Assembly: GCF_002119765.1 (NCBI RefSeq)
Contig: NZ_CP021112.1
Span: 4,210,501 to 4,274,500, forward strand
Source: Pseudorhodoplanes sinuspersici
Lineage (GTDB): Bacteria; Pseudomonadota; Alphaproteobacteria; Rhizobiales; Xanthobacteraceae
DNA: 64,000 nt
Direction: 5' to 3'
The notes below the pieces were generated by a model, which was not told where the DNA came from, searched no databases, and saw only the letters and a program-made list of their open reading frames with translations. Positions 54,545-63,222 of the stretch are shown here, piece after piece (the first letter of the stretch is position 1; each line of letters opens with the position of its first letter). Position numbers and translations under genes: made by a program.

Positions 54545-55708
54545 ATGTCCATCCCAGAACCACCCGCCGGGCGAAGACGCGCCTCGCTGCTGCGTGTGAA
54601 GCTGCTTGCCTTGGCCGCCGCCGCCTGCGGGGTTGCCGCCGTTGCACTGCTGCCGCACGCGATCGAAGCCGGTTGGCTCCTGGCCGTACAGGACGATCCG
54701 GCAGCCTTGGCCGATCGCAAGCTCGCCCGCAGCTTCAATGCCGATATCGCCGCAAAGGAAATCGAGGCGGCGCTGGCGGCGAACGACGCCGAACTCGCCA
54801 AAAGCTTCGTTGATCTCGCGCATGACCGGAACGTGACGGTTGCGCCGGAGCTGGCCTCCAAAGTCGATGCCGCCGTCGAGAAGGCGAATAGCGCCCTTTC
54901 AACCGCCGGCAATTTTACCCGTGGCCTGATCGTCGGCGAGCCTGACGATCTCGTCAGCCTTGCCGGAACAGCGGTCGGCGACCTGTTCGTGTTCGGTGAT
55001 ATCCGCGACATGATCCGGGAAGGCTCGCATCTGGCCGCAGGCCAGGAGGCCGATCATCTCATCCTCGGATTATCGGCGGTCGGCATCGCCGTCACGGCCG
55101 GCACCTACGCTTCGCTCGGTACCGGTGCACCGGCCCGCATGGGACTTTCGCTGGTGAAGGCGGCACGCAAGACCGGACGCATCAGTTCGCGGATGGCGGG
55201 CGCGGTGACGCGATCGCTTCGGTCGGTGGTGGACTGGAGCGCCATGCGCAAGGCCTTTGCCGGCGCCTCGCTGACCGAGCCGGCTGTTGCCGTACGCGCC
55301 GCGCGCGAAGCCGTGAAGCTCAACAAAGCCGACGATCTGTTTCGTCTGAGCAGCAATATCGGCAGCGTTCAGGGCAAGGCCGGTACGCGGGCAGCGCTGG
55401 ACGGCCTGCGCATCTCCGACTCTCCGCGCGAAATGGCGCGTGTTGCCAAGCTGGCGGAGAAAGAAGGGGGCAAGACCCGCGCCATCCTGAAGTTGCTCGG
55501 ACGCGGTGCCATCGCGCTGACCGTCGCCGCGTTCGATCTTTCCTTGTGGGTCTTGTGGGCGGCGCTCACGATCTTCGGATTCATTGCGTCCACCAAGGCC
55601 GCGGTGGAGCGGGTCACGTGGCGAGCCCTGCAACGGGGGAAGGTCCGCCGCGCAAAACGCGAACTCGCGCGGCAGCGGCGCTTGGCAATGGCGCCGTCGC
55701 AGGTTTAG
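54545..55708 (+). CDS. Membrane-associated protein of unknown function
   Basis: 387 residues from the ATG at 54545. It has a membrane-anchoring helix (about 20-46, LLALAAAACGVAAVALLPHAI), a helical soluble part with NDAELAKSFVDLAHDRN, a Gly-rich hydrophobic segment (about 175-200), a basic amphipathic region, and two C-terminal hydrophobic helices (about 315-355) before a highly basic tail. I recognise no domain. It is followed 41 bp later by an alpha/beta hydrolase gene on the same strand. Its role cannot be assigned. Confidence 0.72.
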   Translation: MSIPEPPAGRRRASLLRVKLLALAAAACGVAAVALLPHAIEAGWLLAVQDDPAALADRKLARSFNADIAAKEIEAALAANDAELAKSFVDLAHDRNVTVAPELASKVDAAVEKANSALSTAGNFTRGLIVGEPDDLVSLAGTAVGDLFVFGDIRDMIREGSHLAAGQEADHLILGLSAVGIAVTAGTYASLGTGAPARMGLSLVKAARKTGRISSRMAGAVTRSLRSVVDWSAMRKAFAGASLTEPAVAVRAAREAVKLNKADDLFRLSSNIGSVQGKAGTRAALDGLRISDSPREMARVAKLAEKEGGKTRAILKLLGRGAIALTVAAFDLSLWVLWAALTIFGFIASTKAAVERVTWRALQRGKVRRAKRELARQRRLAMAPSQV

Positions 55709-55749
55709 TGTCCGGCCTCATTCCTCTATTCAGGCTGAACTCTCATCAC

Positions 55750-56502
55750 ATGCCGATTTTCAAACATGGCGACGTCGAGATCGCTTACCTCGACGAAGGC
55801 CAGGGCGACCCCATTGTTCTGATCCACGGCTTTGCGTCCAATCGCGAGGTCAACTGGGCTTTTCCGAGTTGGGTTACGACGCTGACTGGGGCCGGATTTC
55901 GTGTGATTGCGCACGATAATCGCGGCCACGGCCAGTCGTCCAAGCTCTACAATCCGGCGGATTATCATACTGACAAGATGGCCGAGGACGTTCGTGCGTT
56001 GCTTGATCATCTCGATATCGAACGCGCCGATATCATGGGCTATTCGATGGGCGCGCGGATCACGTCGTTCCTTTGTGCCGCGCATCCGCAGCGCGTGCGT
56101 TCGGCGATCCTCGGCGGGCTTGGCTACAAGCTCATCGATGGGGCAGGGCTGCCCGAAGACATTGCCGATGCGCTCGAAGCACCATCGCTCGATGATGTCA
56201 CCGATCCGATGGGCCGCACATTCCGCGCTTTTGCCGATCAGACGAAATCAGATCGGCGCGCGCTTGCGGCCTGCATTCGCGGCTCCCGGCAGACCATGAC
56301 GCCGGATGAAGTCGCAGCGATCGAGACGCCGACATTGGTCGCAGTTGGCACCACCGACGAAGTGGCGGGACCGGCGGACAAGCTGGCTGCGCTCATGCCA
56401 CATGCGACAGTGCTCGATATTCCGGGACGCGATCACATGCGCGCTGTCGGCGACCGTGTGTTCAAGAATGGCGTGCTGCAATTCCTGAGCGAGAGAGCGT
56501 GA
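55750..56502 (+). CDS. Alpha/beta hydrolase
   Basis: 250 residues from the ATG at 55750. Oxyanion HGFASNREVNW, nucleophile Ser in MGYSMG, acid near VGTTDEVAG and base His in PGRDHMRAVG make a complete serine-hydrolase triad. It resembles the YbfF/MenH-type esterase group. It is 10 bp upstream of a second alpha/beta hydrolase gene and they are surely co-transcribed. The substrate is unknown. Confidence 0.87.
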   Translation: MPIFKHGDVEIAYLDEGQGDPIVLIHGFASNREVNWAFPSWVTTLTGAGFRVIAHDNRGHGQSSKLYNPADYHTDKMAEDVRALLDHLDIERADIMGYSMGARITSFLCAAHPQRVRSAILGGLGYKLIDGAGLPEDIADALEAPSLDDVTDPMGRTFRAFADQTKSDRRALAACIRGSRQTMTPDEVAAIETPTLVAVGTTDEVAGPADKLAALMPHATVLDIPGRDHMRAVGDRVFKNGVLQFLSERA

Positions 56503-56512
56503 CAGCAACCTC

Positions 56513-57421
56513 ATGACCAAGCATGTGACACCGGACAAGACGACTTTCACCGGCGCGAGTGGCAACACACTTGTCAGCGATGTGTTCGGCGATCGAGGTG
56601 TTCCCGTTATCCTGTTGCATGGTGGCGGGCAGACGCGGCATGCTTGGCGTGCAACGGCTGCGCAACTCGCGCAGCGTGGCTGGACCGCTTATGCGATCGA
56701 TCAGCGCGGCCATGGCGAGTCGGCGTGGGTGGATAATGGCGCTTACACCTTCGAGGACTTCGCGCAGGATGTGAAAGCCGTTGCCGCCGAGCTGGCGAGG
56801 CGGGCGGGACACAAGCCAGCTGCGATCGGCGCATCGCTTGGCGGCATTTCGTCAATGCTCGCCGAAGGCGAGACCATGCGCGACACTGGCAAGAATCTCC
56901 TGTCGTCCATCGTGCTGGTCGATATCACCCCGCGCGTCGACTATGAGGGCGTCGCCAAGGTGCAGGGCTTCATGCGCGCCCATGCCAAGGAAGGCTTCGC
57001 GACGGTCGAGGAGGCGGCCGATGCTGTGGCCGAATATCTGCCGCACCGGCCACGCCCGAAGAGCAACGAAGGTCTGAAGAAGAACCTGCGATTGTCGCCT
57101 GATGGCCGATGGCGCTGGCATTGGGACCCGCGGTTCATGGACTCGCGCAAGGGGTTCGATCCCGACCGCGAACGCATGGAACAGATGCTGCTCGGGGCTG
57201 CGCGCAACCTGAAAATCCCGACGCTGCTAGTGCGCGGCGGCTCATCCGAGCTGGTGCAGGAAGCGCATGTACAGGAATTTCGCGAACTCGTGCCGCACGC
57301 AAAGTATGTCGATGTCGGCGGTGCCCGGCACATGGTGGCAGGGGATCAGAACGATGATTTTGCCAGCGCCGTGCTGGATTTTCTCGGCGGATTGCATCAG
57401 TCCATTGCTACCAAAAGCTGA
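56513..57421 (+). CDS. Alpha/beta hydrolase
   Basis: 302 residues. Motifs: HGGGQTRHAW, DQRGHGES, nucleophile Ser in IGASLGG, acid Asp/Glu near LVRGGSSELV and base His in GGARHMVAGD. The sequence is clearly different from its neighbour at 55750, so this is not a recent duplication. Members of this group are esterases or peroxidase-like hydrolases. The acid residue is less obvious than usual. Downstream is cysE after ~160 bp. Confidence 0.87.
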   Translation: MTKHVTPDKTTFTGASGNTLVSDVFGDRGVPVILLHGGGQTRHAWRATAAQLAQRGWTAYAIDQRGHGESAWVDNGAYTFEDFAQDVKAVAAELARRAGHKPAAIGASLGGISSMLAEGETMRDTGKNLLSSIVLVDITPRVDYEGVAKVQGFMRAHAKEGFATVEEAADAVAEYLPHRPRPKSNEGLKKNLRLSPDGRWRWHWDPRFMDSRKGFDPDRERMEQMLLGAARNLKIPTLLVRGGSSELVQEAHVQEFRELVPHAKYVDVGGARHMVAGDQNDDFASAVLDFLGGLHQSIATKS

Positions 57422-57580
57422 GACGGCAGAGATAGATAGCGCGTTTTCGTAGAATAATATTCTATAGCCATGCGGAAACCATAGCCCCCACAGCCTGAAA
57501 AGCGGGGTGGCGGAGATCAATTTCAACCTCTATGTGTTAGCCCACGTAAAGCAACAGTGGGCAGCCGAGGCGTATCCATC

Positions 57581-58402
57581 ATGGCGCAGCATCTGACGAA
57601 GCCGGCAAGTACAGTCAGCAAAGTCGACCCGGTCTGGGCGAAGGTCCGTGAGGAGGCCGAGGAGATCGTGCGCGCCGAACCGGCGCTGGCCACCTTCATC
57701 TATTCCACGATCCTGCATCACGACCGTCTGGAAGACGCCGTCGTGCATCGTGCTTCGGAGCGGCTGGATCATCCGGATATGTCCGGTGAAGTGATCCGGC
57801 AGGCCTACGCCGACGCATTGCAGGACGAGCCCTCGATCGGCGATGCCTTCCGTGCCGACATCGTCGCGACGATCGACCGCGACCCGGCCACCAATCGTTT
57901 CATCGAGCCGGTCCTGTACTTCAAGGGTTTTCATGCCATCGTCACACATCGGCTGGCGAATTGGCTCTATCGCAAGCAGCGCACGGATTTTGCCTATTAT
58001 CTACAGAGCCGCTCGTCCGCGGTTTTCCAGTGCGACATTCACCCCAACGCCCAGATCGGCCGCGGCATCTTCCTCGATCACGCCACTGGCCTGGTGGTCG
58101 GTGAAACCGCGGTGATCGATGACGACGTGTCGATGCTGCATGGCGTGACGCTCGGCGGCACCGGCAAGGAAGACGGCGATCGTCATCCGAAAATCCGCCA
58201 TGGTGTGCTGATCGGGGCAGGGGCCAAGATCCTCGGTAATATCGAAGTCGGCCATTGCGCGCGCATCGCCTCCGGCTCGGTCGTCATCAAGCCGGTTCCC
58301 AACAATGTCACCGTCGCCGGCGTCCCCGCCCGTGTCGTCGGCACCGCAGGTTGCGCAGAACCGTCGCGGCGTATGGACATGCTCTTCGATATCGGGAATT
58401 GA
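57581..58402 (+). CDS. cysE: Serine O-acetyltransferase
   Basis: 273 residues from the ATG at 57581. The N-terminal helical domain (about 15-140) is followed by a left-handed beta-helix with hexapeptide repeats (IGRGIFLDHATGLVVGETAV, VSMLHGVTLGGTG, HGVLIGAGAKILGNIEVG). The active-site Asp/His pair and acetyl-CoA residues are in place. It makes O-acetylserine for cysteine synthesis, usually as a hexamer with CysK. The DUF3126 gene follows, an arrangement typical of Rhizobiales. Confidence 0.95.
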   Translation: MAQHLTKPASTVSKVDPVWAKVREEAEEIVRAEPALATFIYSTILHHDRLEDAVVHRASERLDHPDMSGEVIRQAYADALQDEPSIGDAFRADIVATIDRDPATNRFIEPVLYFKGFHAIVTHRLANWLYRKQRTDFAYYLQSRSSAVFQCDIHPNAQIGRGIFLDHATGLVVGETAVIDDDVSMLHGVTLGGTGKEDGDRHPKIRHGVLIGAGAKILGNIEVGHCARIASGSVVIKPVPNNVTVAGVPARVVGTAGCAEPSRRMDMLFDIGN

Positions 58403-58463
58403 TAGCCGCCTGATTCACGGTTCGATGGCCTGCGTCGCGACGCGGGGTAGAGGGAGCGCGATA

Positions 58464-58676
58464 GTGGACGTCCAGGAAATCAAAAAGCTCGATTCCTATT
58501 TGAAGCGGCTGTTCGACAATCCGAAGATCCGGGTTGTACCGCGTCCAAAGAAGGACGATTCCGCCGAAGTCTATATCGGCGATGAGTTCATCGGTGTGCT
58601 GTTCGTCGATGACGAGGACGACGACAAGTCCTATAATTTCCAGATGGCGATTTTGGAAACGGATCTGGAGCCGTAA
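58464..58676 (+). CDS. DUF3126 family protein
   Basis: 70 residues from the GTG at 58464, preceded by GAGGGAG. It starts with VQEIKKLDSYLKRLF and contains VPRPKKDDSAEVYIGDEFIG, typical of DUF3126, then an acidic DDEDDD stretch. It is small, cytosolic and conserved beside cysE in Rhizobiales; no function is known. The linkage suggests a part in sulfur or cysteine metabolism, which is inference. Confidence 0.85.
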   Translation: MDVQEIKKLDSYLKRLFDNPKIRVVPRPKKDDSAEVYIGDEFIGVLFVDDEDDDKSYNFQMAILETDLEP

Positions 58677-58679
58677 GAC

Positions 58680-59402
58680 TTACGGCCGCTGCGCGGCACG
58701 CAGCCGCTTGATCAGCTTTTCAAGACCATCGGCGACAGCGGTCCAGTCCGACAACCATTCGCGCGGAAAGCGCGCGGTGATGTCGGCTTGGCCCGCGCGC
58801 TGCTCGTAGAGGCACATGCCGACTGTGCCTCGCGCATCGTCGCGCGTGCAGCGGACGATGAAGCGCTCCCGATTGCTGTTGTCGTAGAGGATGTCCTCGC
58901 CCTGATAGGGCGTGCTATCGCGAAAGGGACGGACGGTCAGGCCGCCCGGTTCCATGGCGATGCTGACATCCAGATAGCGCGGATAGATTGTCTTGAGACG
59001 ATCGATCACCGGAAGCGTGTTGCCGTAAGACGCCACGGTCAGAAATACGCGGTCGACGGATATGGCCGAGGCGGCCGGATCGGCCCTCACAGCCGGGTCC
59101 GGCGGCATGAGCGAGGGCCACATGAAGACCAGGTCGATCCGTTCCTGAGTCCCGGCCTTTCTTTGTACCTTGTTGCGGATCGCAGCGGGCGGGATGTTGA
59201 AATTGACCCCGTTCACCGTGATCGGCAGGGTCGGGGCGTCGAGCGCTACATCCGCCGGCCAGCGCGGCCAAAGGAGATAGGTCACCCATATTCCGGCGGC
59301 GACCACGCCGGCGATGAAGATGGCAACCGGCAACCACAGGAAGCTGCGCTTACGCAGCTTTGGCATTGCATAAGATCGGTGATGAATGTGGCTCATCGCC
59401 AT
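58680..59402 (-). CDS. Membrane-anchored protein of unknown function
   Basis: 240 residues from the ATG at 59402; the ATG at 59366 would fit equally well. One transmembrane helix (about 22-45, FLWLPVAIFIAGVVAAGIWV) is followed by a soluble, probably periplasmic domain with LPITVNGVNFNIPPAAIRN and a C-terminal amphipathic helix. Two cysteines (RCTRDD and MCLYEQ) may form a disulfide. Not recognised; similar proteins occur in Bradyrhizobium relatives. Its stop is 3 bp from the convergent DUF3126 gene. Confidence 0.65.
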   Translation of the reverse strand: MAMSHIHHRSYAMPKLRKRSFLWLPVAIFIAGVVAAGIWVTYLLWPRWPADVALDAPTLPITVNGVNFNIPPAAIRNKVQRKAGTQERIDLVFMWPSLMPPDPAVRADPAASAISVDRVFLTVASYGNTLPVIDRLKTIYPRYLDVSIAMEPGGLTVRPFRDSTPYQGEDILYDNSNRERFIVRCTRDDARGTVGMCLYEQRAGQADITARFPREWLSDWTAVADGLEKLIKRLRAAQRP

Positions 59403-59584
59403 AGAGAAAGCCTGCCTGACAAAACGCGAATCAGCGGCGGAGTATAGGCGGGCTTCCTTAAGTGACCGTTCGAATTGAATTTTTGACCATTAACCCTTTC
59501 TTAACGAAGCGCTGGCCGTAGGCCGCAGCGTTTGCAACATCATGCGGGGAAAAGCGTTTTTGAAAGAGGCTGGGAGTACCGACG

Positions 59585-59911
59585 GTGTCGGCCGACGCAT
59601 TGCATTCGATCTACGTTCTGTTGCTGGGATTTTCCGTCGCAGGTGCGCTTGCGACCGGCTACCAAGTATTCACCGCCCGTCCGGCAAGCTTCAATATTTT
59701 CGGTGACGGCACAGGGGTGGCCGCCGTCGCGCATGTGCCGTTCCTGGTTTTTGCAGCGCCGTTCATCATCATGCGGAATGCGATCTTCGTCCGCCGGTCG
59801 GGCCTTGATAATTTCGTTACCGCCATGGTCGCAACCGTGACAGCCGGGCTCTGGAGCGTGCTGTCCGGCAAATTCGTTGTCGCCGCTGTTGCCATGTTGG
59901 GATTGGCCTGA
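59585..59911 (+). CDS. Small membrane protein of unknown function
   Basis: 108 residues from the GTG at 59585, which follows GGGAG. Three to four hydrophobic helices: SIYVLLLGFSVAGALATGY, HVPFLVFAAPFIIM, a third near DNFVTAMVATVTAGLWSVL and the C-terminal FVVAAVAMLG. It is an inner-membrane protein, probably of a family confined to Bradyrhizobium-like bacteria. No function can be given. The gamma carbonic anhydrase gene follows 85 bp later on the same strand. Confidence 0.7.
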   Translation: MSADALHSIYVLLLGFSVAGALATGYQVFTARPASFNIFGDGTGVAAVAHVPFLVFAAPFIIMRNAIFVRRSGLDNFVTAMVATVTAGLWSVLSGKFVVAAVAMLGLA

Positions 59912-59996
59912 GCGGCATTCAAGGTTGCGTTCCCGCGTCATCATCCGCAAAACCGGAATTCATTTTTGCCGACGGCGTTGAGGGGAACAGCACAGG

Positions 59997-60527
59997 ATGC
60001 CGATCTACGAGCTTGACGGGCAAGGGCCCGAATTTCCGGCCGATGGACGCTACTGGGTGGCCGAGACCGCCGTGCTTGTCGGCCGCGTCCGCATGAAGAG
60101 CGATACAAGCATCTGGTTCGGCGCCGTGCTGCGTGGCGACAACGAATGGATCGAACTCGGCCATCGCTCGCAGATCCAGGACAACGCGACCCTTCATACC
60201 GATCCCGGTTTTCCGATGATCATCGGTGAGGATTGCGTCATTGGCCACAAGGTGATGCTGCATGGCTGCACCATCGGCAACAACAGCCTGATCGGCATGG
60301 GCGCGATCGTGCTGAACGGCGCGCGGATCGGTAACAATTCGCTGGTGGGAGCGGGTGCCCTGGTGACCGAAGGCAAGTCGTTTCCGGACAATTCATTGAT
60401 CGTAGGATCGCCGGCGCGTGTCATTCGTCCACTGACCGACGACGCCATTGCAGGCATACGACGCGGCGCCGATCATTACGTCCGCCGTTCACGCGAATAT
60501 GCCGAACATCTAAAGCGCATCGGTTGA
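59997..60527 (+). CDS. Gamma-class carbonic anhydrase family protein
   Basis: 176 residues of left-handed beta-helix. The three zinc-binding His are at 67, 84 and 89 (LHTD, IGHKVMLHG), as in the gamma carbonic anhydrase/YrdA/PaaY group. A C-terminal helix (GIRRGADHYVRRSREYAEHL) completes the trimer interface. Family members interconvert CO2 and bicarbonate or are inactive scaffolds, and some are thioesterases; which applies is not visible here. Confidence 0.92.
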   Translation: MPIYELDGQGPEFPADGRYWVAETAVLVGRVRMKSDTSIWFGAVLRGDNEWIELGHRSQIQDNATLHTDPGFPMIIGEDCVIGHKVMLHGCTIGNNSLIGMGAIVLNGARIGNNSLVGAGALVTEGKSFPDNSLIVGSPARVIRPLTDDAIAGIRRGADHYVRRSREYAEHLKRIG

Positions 60528-60542
60528 AAAAATTGCATCACC

Positions 60543-60581
60543 AAAAAAGGTGCGGCCGACCTTGGGGGGAAGGTCGGCCGC
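60543..60581 (-). terminator. Rho-independent terminator of the cysteine protease gene
   Basis: On the minus strand a perfect 12-bp stem GCGGCCGACCTT/AAGGTCGGCCGC with a CCCCCC loop is followed by ACCTTTTTT. It lies ~65 bp beyond the end of the LapG-like gene. The plus strand lacks a T-run after the stem, so it is directional. Confidence 0.88.
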
Positions 60582-60644
60582 CGCGAGCCCGGTCTGGGAC
60601 GGGGAGGGGTGGGGACGTGACCGGGACCGCGTTTCCTTCTCAAC

Positions 60645-61280
60645 TCAGCGTGATGTTGCGGTTGCCATAAGCGGCCGCGGGTCGCCGAGTGAAACCCATA
60701 CGTTCTGATCGAACTGTGTCTGCCGCTTTACGAAGCGATAATCCGTATCCGACCACAGACGAATGTCCGGATGCTGGTTATCGAGGATGAACTCCCCTTT
60801 GTCGGTTTTCACAGTCAGTACAGCATGACCGTCGCCGTTACGTTCGCGAACGACAGTGATCAGCAGCGCCTCGCGAGGCCATCCCGCCTGAATCAGCATG
60901 CGGCGCTTTAAAAGGACATAGTCCTCGCAATCGCCTTTGCCATCCTCCGGATAGGACCATTTTTCGACCACGCCCCAATGGTCCATATCCGTGACCGGCT
61001 TGATCGTATCATTGACCCATTTGTTGATCCGGGCCAGATCTTTCCAGGCCTTGTTCGTCAAAACCACGTCACGTGGTTCGCCCCGCGGCGCAGAGCATTC
61101 GCGCGGATTATCCGCGCAAAATTCGATCCATCCGATCGGCGGGCGCGATGCATCGCCGAGCGAGACGAAAAGCGGACGCGGACTTGTTTGCGCCTGCGCA
61201 CCACCCGCACACAACACAATAAAACAGCCCGCCGCAGCAATTTTCAAACTGTCCCGCAGCTTGTGAGCAACCCGTCGCAC
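60645..61280 (-). CDS. LapG-like transglutaminase-like cysteine protease (BTLCP)
   Basis: 211 residues from the GTG at 61280, which has AAGGGG upstream. Signal peptide (about 1-30, ending AQA), then the BTLCP domain with an intact triad: Cys118 in GKGDCED, His152 in GHAVLTV and Asp167 in FILDNQH. In Pseudomonas, LapG is a periplasmic Ca-dependent protease that releases a surface adhesin when c-di-GMP is low, under LapD control. No lapD-like gene is adjacent, but a PilZ gene lies just upstream on the same strand. The adhesin target is not in this window. Confidence 0.88.
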   Translation of the reverse strand: MRRVAHKLRDSLKIAAAGCFIVLCAGGAQAQTSPRPLFVSLGDASRPPIGWIEFCADNPRECSAPRGEPRDVVLTNKAWKDLARINKWVNDTIKPVTDMDHWGVVEKWSYPEDGKGDCEDYVLLKRRMLIQAGWPREALLITVVRERNGDGHAVLTVKTDKGEFILDNQHPDIRLWSDTDYRFVKRQTQFDQNVWVSLGDPRPLMATATSR

Positions 61281-61419
61281 GCCTGACCCCTTCCCTTTAT
61301 TGTTGGGGCCACATTCCCACAAAGCCTTTGTATTGCCGCTAAGTCGGCGCAGTACTTTTGACGCGAAAGCAAGTCAAAACTGGCGCGAATACTTATCTCT
61401 ATTGAAACGAAATTGAATA

Positions 61420-61452
61420 AAATGCGATCAATACGCATTTGATTAAAATGCG
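61420..61452. promoter_or_regulatory. Three AAATGCG half-sites upstream of the LapG-like gene
   Basis: AAATGCG (61420-61426), its reverse complement CGCATTT (61434-61440) and AAATGCG again (61446-61452) occur in alternating orientation with 7- and 5-bp gaps. They sit 140 bp upstream of the protease start in an AT-rich stretch. The arrangement looks like adjoining operator palindromes for an unidentified regulator. Confidence 0.45.
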
Positions 61453-61602
61453 AATGATCGGCGCGGAAGTGCTTGATGAAATTGCAATAAAAGGTGCGCG
61501 CAGGCGCTTCCGATGCCGGCGCGTCAGCACGAAATTCGGTGTGAAACAAGAGAGCTTGAATGAAAAAAGATGCGCGTTTCCAGAAACTTGCGCGCGCAGC
61601 GT

Positions 61603-62235
61603 TTACCCGCCGGTGATGCTCTCTTCCAGAAAGTCTGGATGCTGTAAACGAAGGAATTCAACGGCAAAGCCGTCGTCCAGATGCCGGACCACCCGTCCTT
61701 GCACCTTTCCGATGGTGACAAGCGCGCCCATCGGCGGCCTTTGATCGGTTGCAACGGCAGCGCCGGACAGTGAGACGTCGATCAGACGGCAGCCGATATT
61801 CACACCGTTCGGCATGATCAGCATCGTCATCGGATTGCGTGGCACATAGCGGCCGTGGCGGCGATCTTCCGGCGAGGCCAGCAGGTGACGATTGGCGAGC
61901 CACGTCAATTGCGCTGCGAGCTTGTCGCGCTTGCGCATCGTTGCGCCGATGGTGGAGGCAAAGCCATTCTCGAAATGGCGCGTCGTTACACCTTCCAGCC
62001 GGCCGACATGATCGATATAGGCGATGACGCGTTCACCGATCTGCGGTGAGACCGGCGCAACCACCGCCATGCCGCCGGGGGACATATTGACAACCTGGCA
62101 TGGAAATTCACGGCGGTCCGGCAGCATGTAGCGGCCGAGCAAATTGACTTTCACGCGCTGAAAGCGGCGCCGTTCTTCACTGTACGGAAGAATGCGTGCG
62201 CCGCCTTGAGGAACACCGGTATTCAAAATTGCCAT
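61603..62235 (-). CDS. Double PilZ-domain protein
   Basis: 210 residues with two PilZ domains in tandem. The first begins ERRRFQRVKVNLLGRY and has VNMSPGG; the second has EDRRHGRYVPRNPM and IDVSLSGAA. The RxxxR and D/NxSxxG motifs that grip c-di-GMP are present in both, though the second is less exact. It should be a soluble c-di-GMP receptor. It is transcribed toward the LapG-like gene with ~320 bp between them, so they may belong to one attachment circuit. Confidence 0.88.
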   Translation of the reverse strand: MAILNTGVPQGGARILPYSEERRRFQRVKVNLLGRYMLPDRREFPCQVVNMSPGGMAVVAPVSPQIGERVIAYIDHVGRLEGVTTRHFENGFASTIGATMRKRDKLAAQLTWLANRHLLASPEDRRHGRYVPRNPMTMLIMPNGVNIGCRLIDVSLSGAAVATDQRPPMGALVTIGKVQGRVVRHLDDGFAVEFLRLQHPDFLEESITGG

Positions 62236-62344
62236 GACGTTACGTCAATCACGCTACGCAATAAGCGATCCCCGCGGGCGATTGCACGCGGCGGTTAAAA
62301 GCTATTGAAAGCGCGTTAACGGCTGGTTAGCCCTGACAATTGGC

Positions 62345-62935
62345 TTAAATTGCCTGACGATTTTGGGCCGGATAGATGACCAATCCTGCGCGCGGCAGCG
62401 GATTGTTCCGTCCCGATATGAGCCCCCGCGTCGTATCGAGTGCGGGCCCGACGTAACGCAGATCCTCCAGATCGATAGCCTCGACCGCCCGCGAGCCGAT
62501 CCAATAGGGCGCTCCGACCGGTGCGAATCCTCCCAGCAGGCGTGACACGCTGCCGCTCCCATCGAGCAACGGCAGCAGGATCATTTCGAGATCCAGGATC
62601 TCATTCTCGAGATTGCGGCCGATGACATGGGCAACCGCGCCGACCTTGTCCTCGGCAATGCTATGCAGCAATGCACCGATCCGAGGTTGGCTGATCGGGG
62701 ACCACAGATCGTGGAAAACGCCGCCTTTGAGTTCCTTGCCAAAAAGCGCGCAGACCGAACTGCCGGCCAGCCGGAAGGCATGACCATGTTCCATGTTCAA
62801 GGCGAGCAAGAAGATATCCGCAAGGCGAGCGCGGATCGCACCGGGGTCGATATCGTCGCGCATAGGTGCGATCCGTGACCCCCGGAGCGCATTCCAATAC
62901 TCGAACAATTCGCGGGTGACCGCCTGCTTCATCAT
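62345..62935 (-). CDS. PAS_5 (DUF1457-type) domain protein
   Basis: 196 residues from the ATG at 62935 (MMKQAVTRELFEYWNALRG). It covers the PAS_5 domain: RDDIDPGAIRARLADIFLL, FRLAGSSVCALFGKELKG and EMILLPLLDG. PAS_5 proteins are common in Rhizobiales and Caulobacter-like bacteria as single-domain sensors, some tied to cell-cycle or c-di-GMP control; no output domain is present. An upstream TTG start at 62989 would place the palindrome 62970-62990 inside the gene, so I reject it. Confidence 0.8.
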   Translation of the reverse strand: MMKQAVTRELFEYWNALRGSRIAPMRDDIDPGAIRARLADIFLLALNMEHGHAFRLAGSSVCALFGKELKGGVFHDLWSPISQPRIGALLHSIAEDKVGAVAHVIGRNLENEILDLEMILLPLLDGSGSVSRLLGGFAPVGAPYWIGSRAVEAIDLEDLRYVGPALDTTRGLISGRNNPLPRAGLVIYPAQNRQAI

Positions 62936-62969
62936 TTTCTGTCCCAGCCGTCTCACTGGCGCCGCTGAA

Positions 62970-62990
62970 TTTGTCCCGATGCGGGACAAA
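62970..62990. promoter_or_regulatory. Perfect palindrome upstream of the PAS_5 gene
   Basis: TTTGTCCCG, a 3-bp centre, CGGGACAAA: 9-bp arms with no mismatch, 34 bp upstream of the chosen ATG. The symmetry and position fit a dimeric repressor operator or an activator box. I cannot name the protein; it is not a FixK/FNR box or a CtrA site by sequence. Confidence 0.6.
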
Positions 62991-63191
62991 AAGGCGGTGC
63001 AACAGAGAGTGCGAGACCAGAGGAGCAGGTCGCGTGCCCGGCGTCAGAGGGGACCTTGCGATATCCTCTGCGGGCGGCCGTTATGGTTAACAACAGCTTG
63101 CGCTTGGAGTGAGAGCAGGACGCCGCTACGGTTGTCATCGAACCAGACGGCAAGCGAAACATCGCTTTGAAATGACAAGACCAATTAAGGG

Positions 63192-63211
63192 GACGTGACC
63201 TCGGTCACGTC
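63192..63211. repeat. Perfect 9-bp inverted repeat
   Basis: GACGTGACC TC GGTCACGTC, exact arms and a 2-bp centre. With such a tight centre it is better suited to protein binding than to forming an RNA hairpin. It stands between the PAS_5 and rhomboid genes, 11 bp before a terminator-like stem. Confidence 0.55.
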
Positions 63212-63222
63212 GGGACAGCGGA

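Noticed and set aside
63082..63111. Nine-codon frame (MVNNSLRLE) as a possible leader peptide for the rhomboid gene
   Set aside because: Too short to support from sequence alone; no attenuator logic such as runs of one amino acid is visible.
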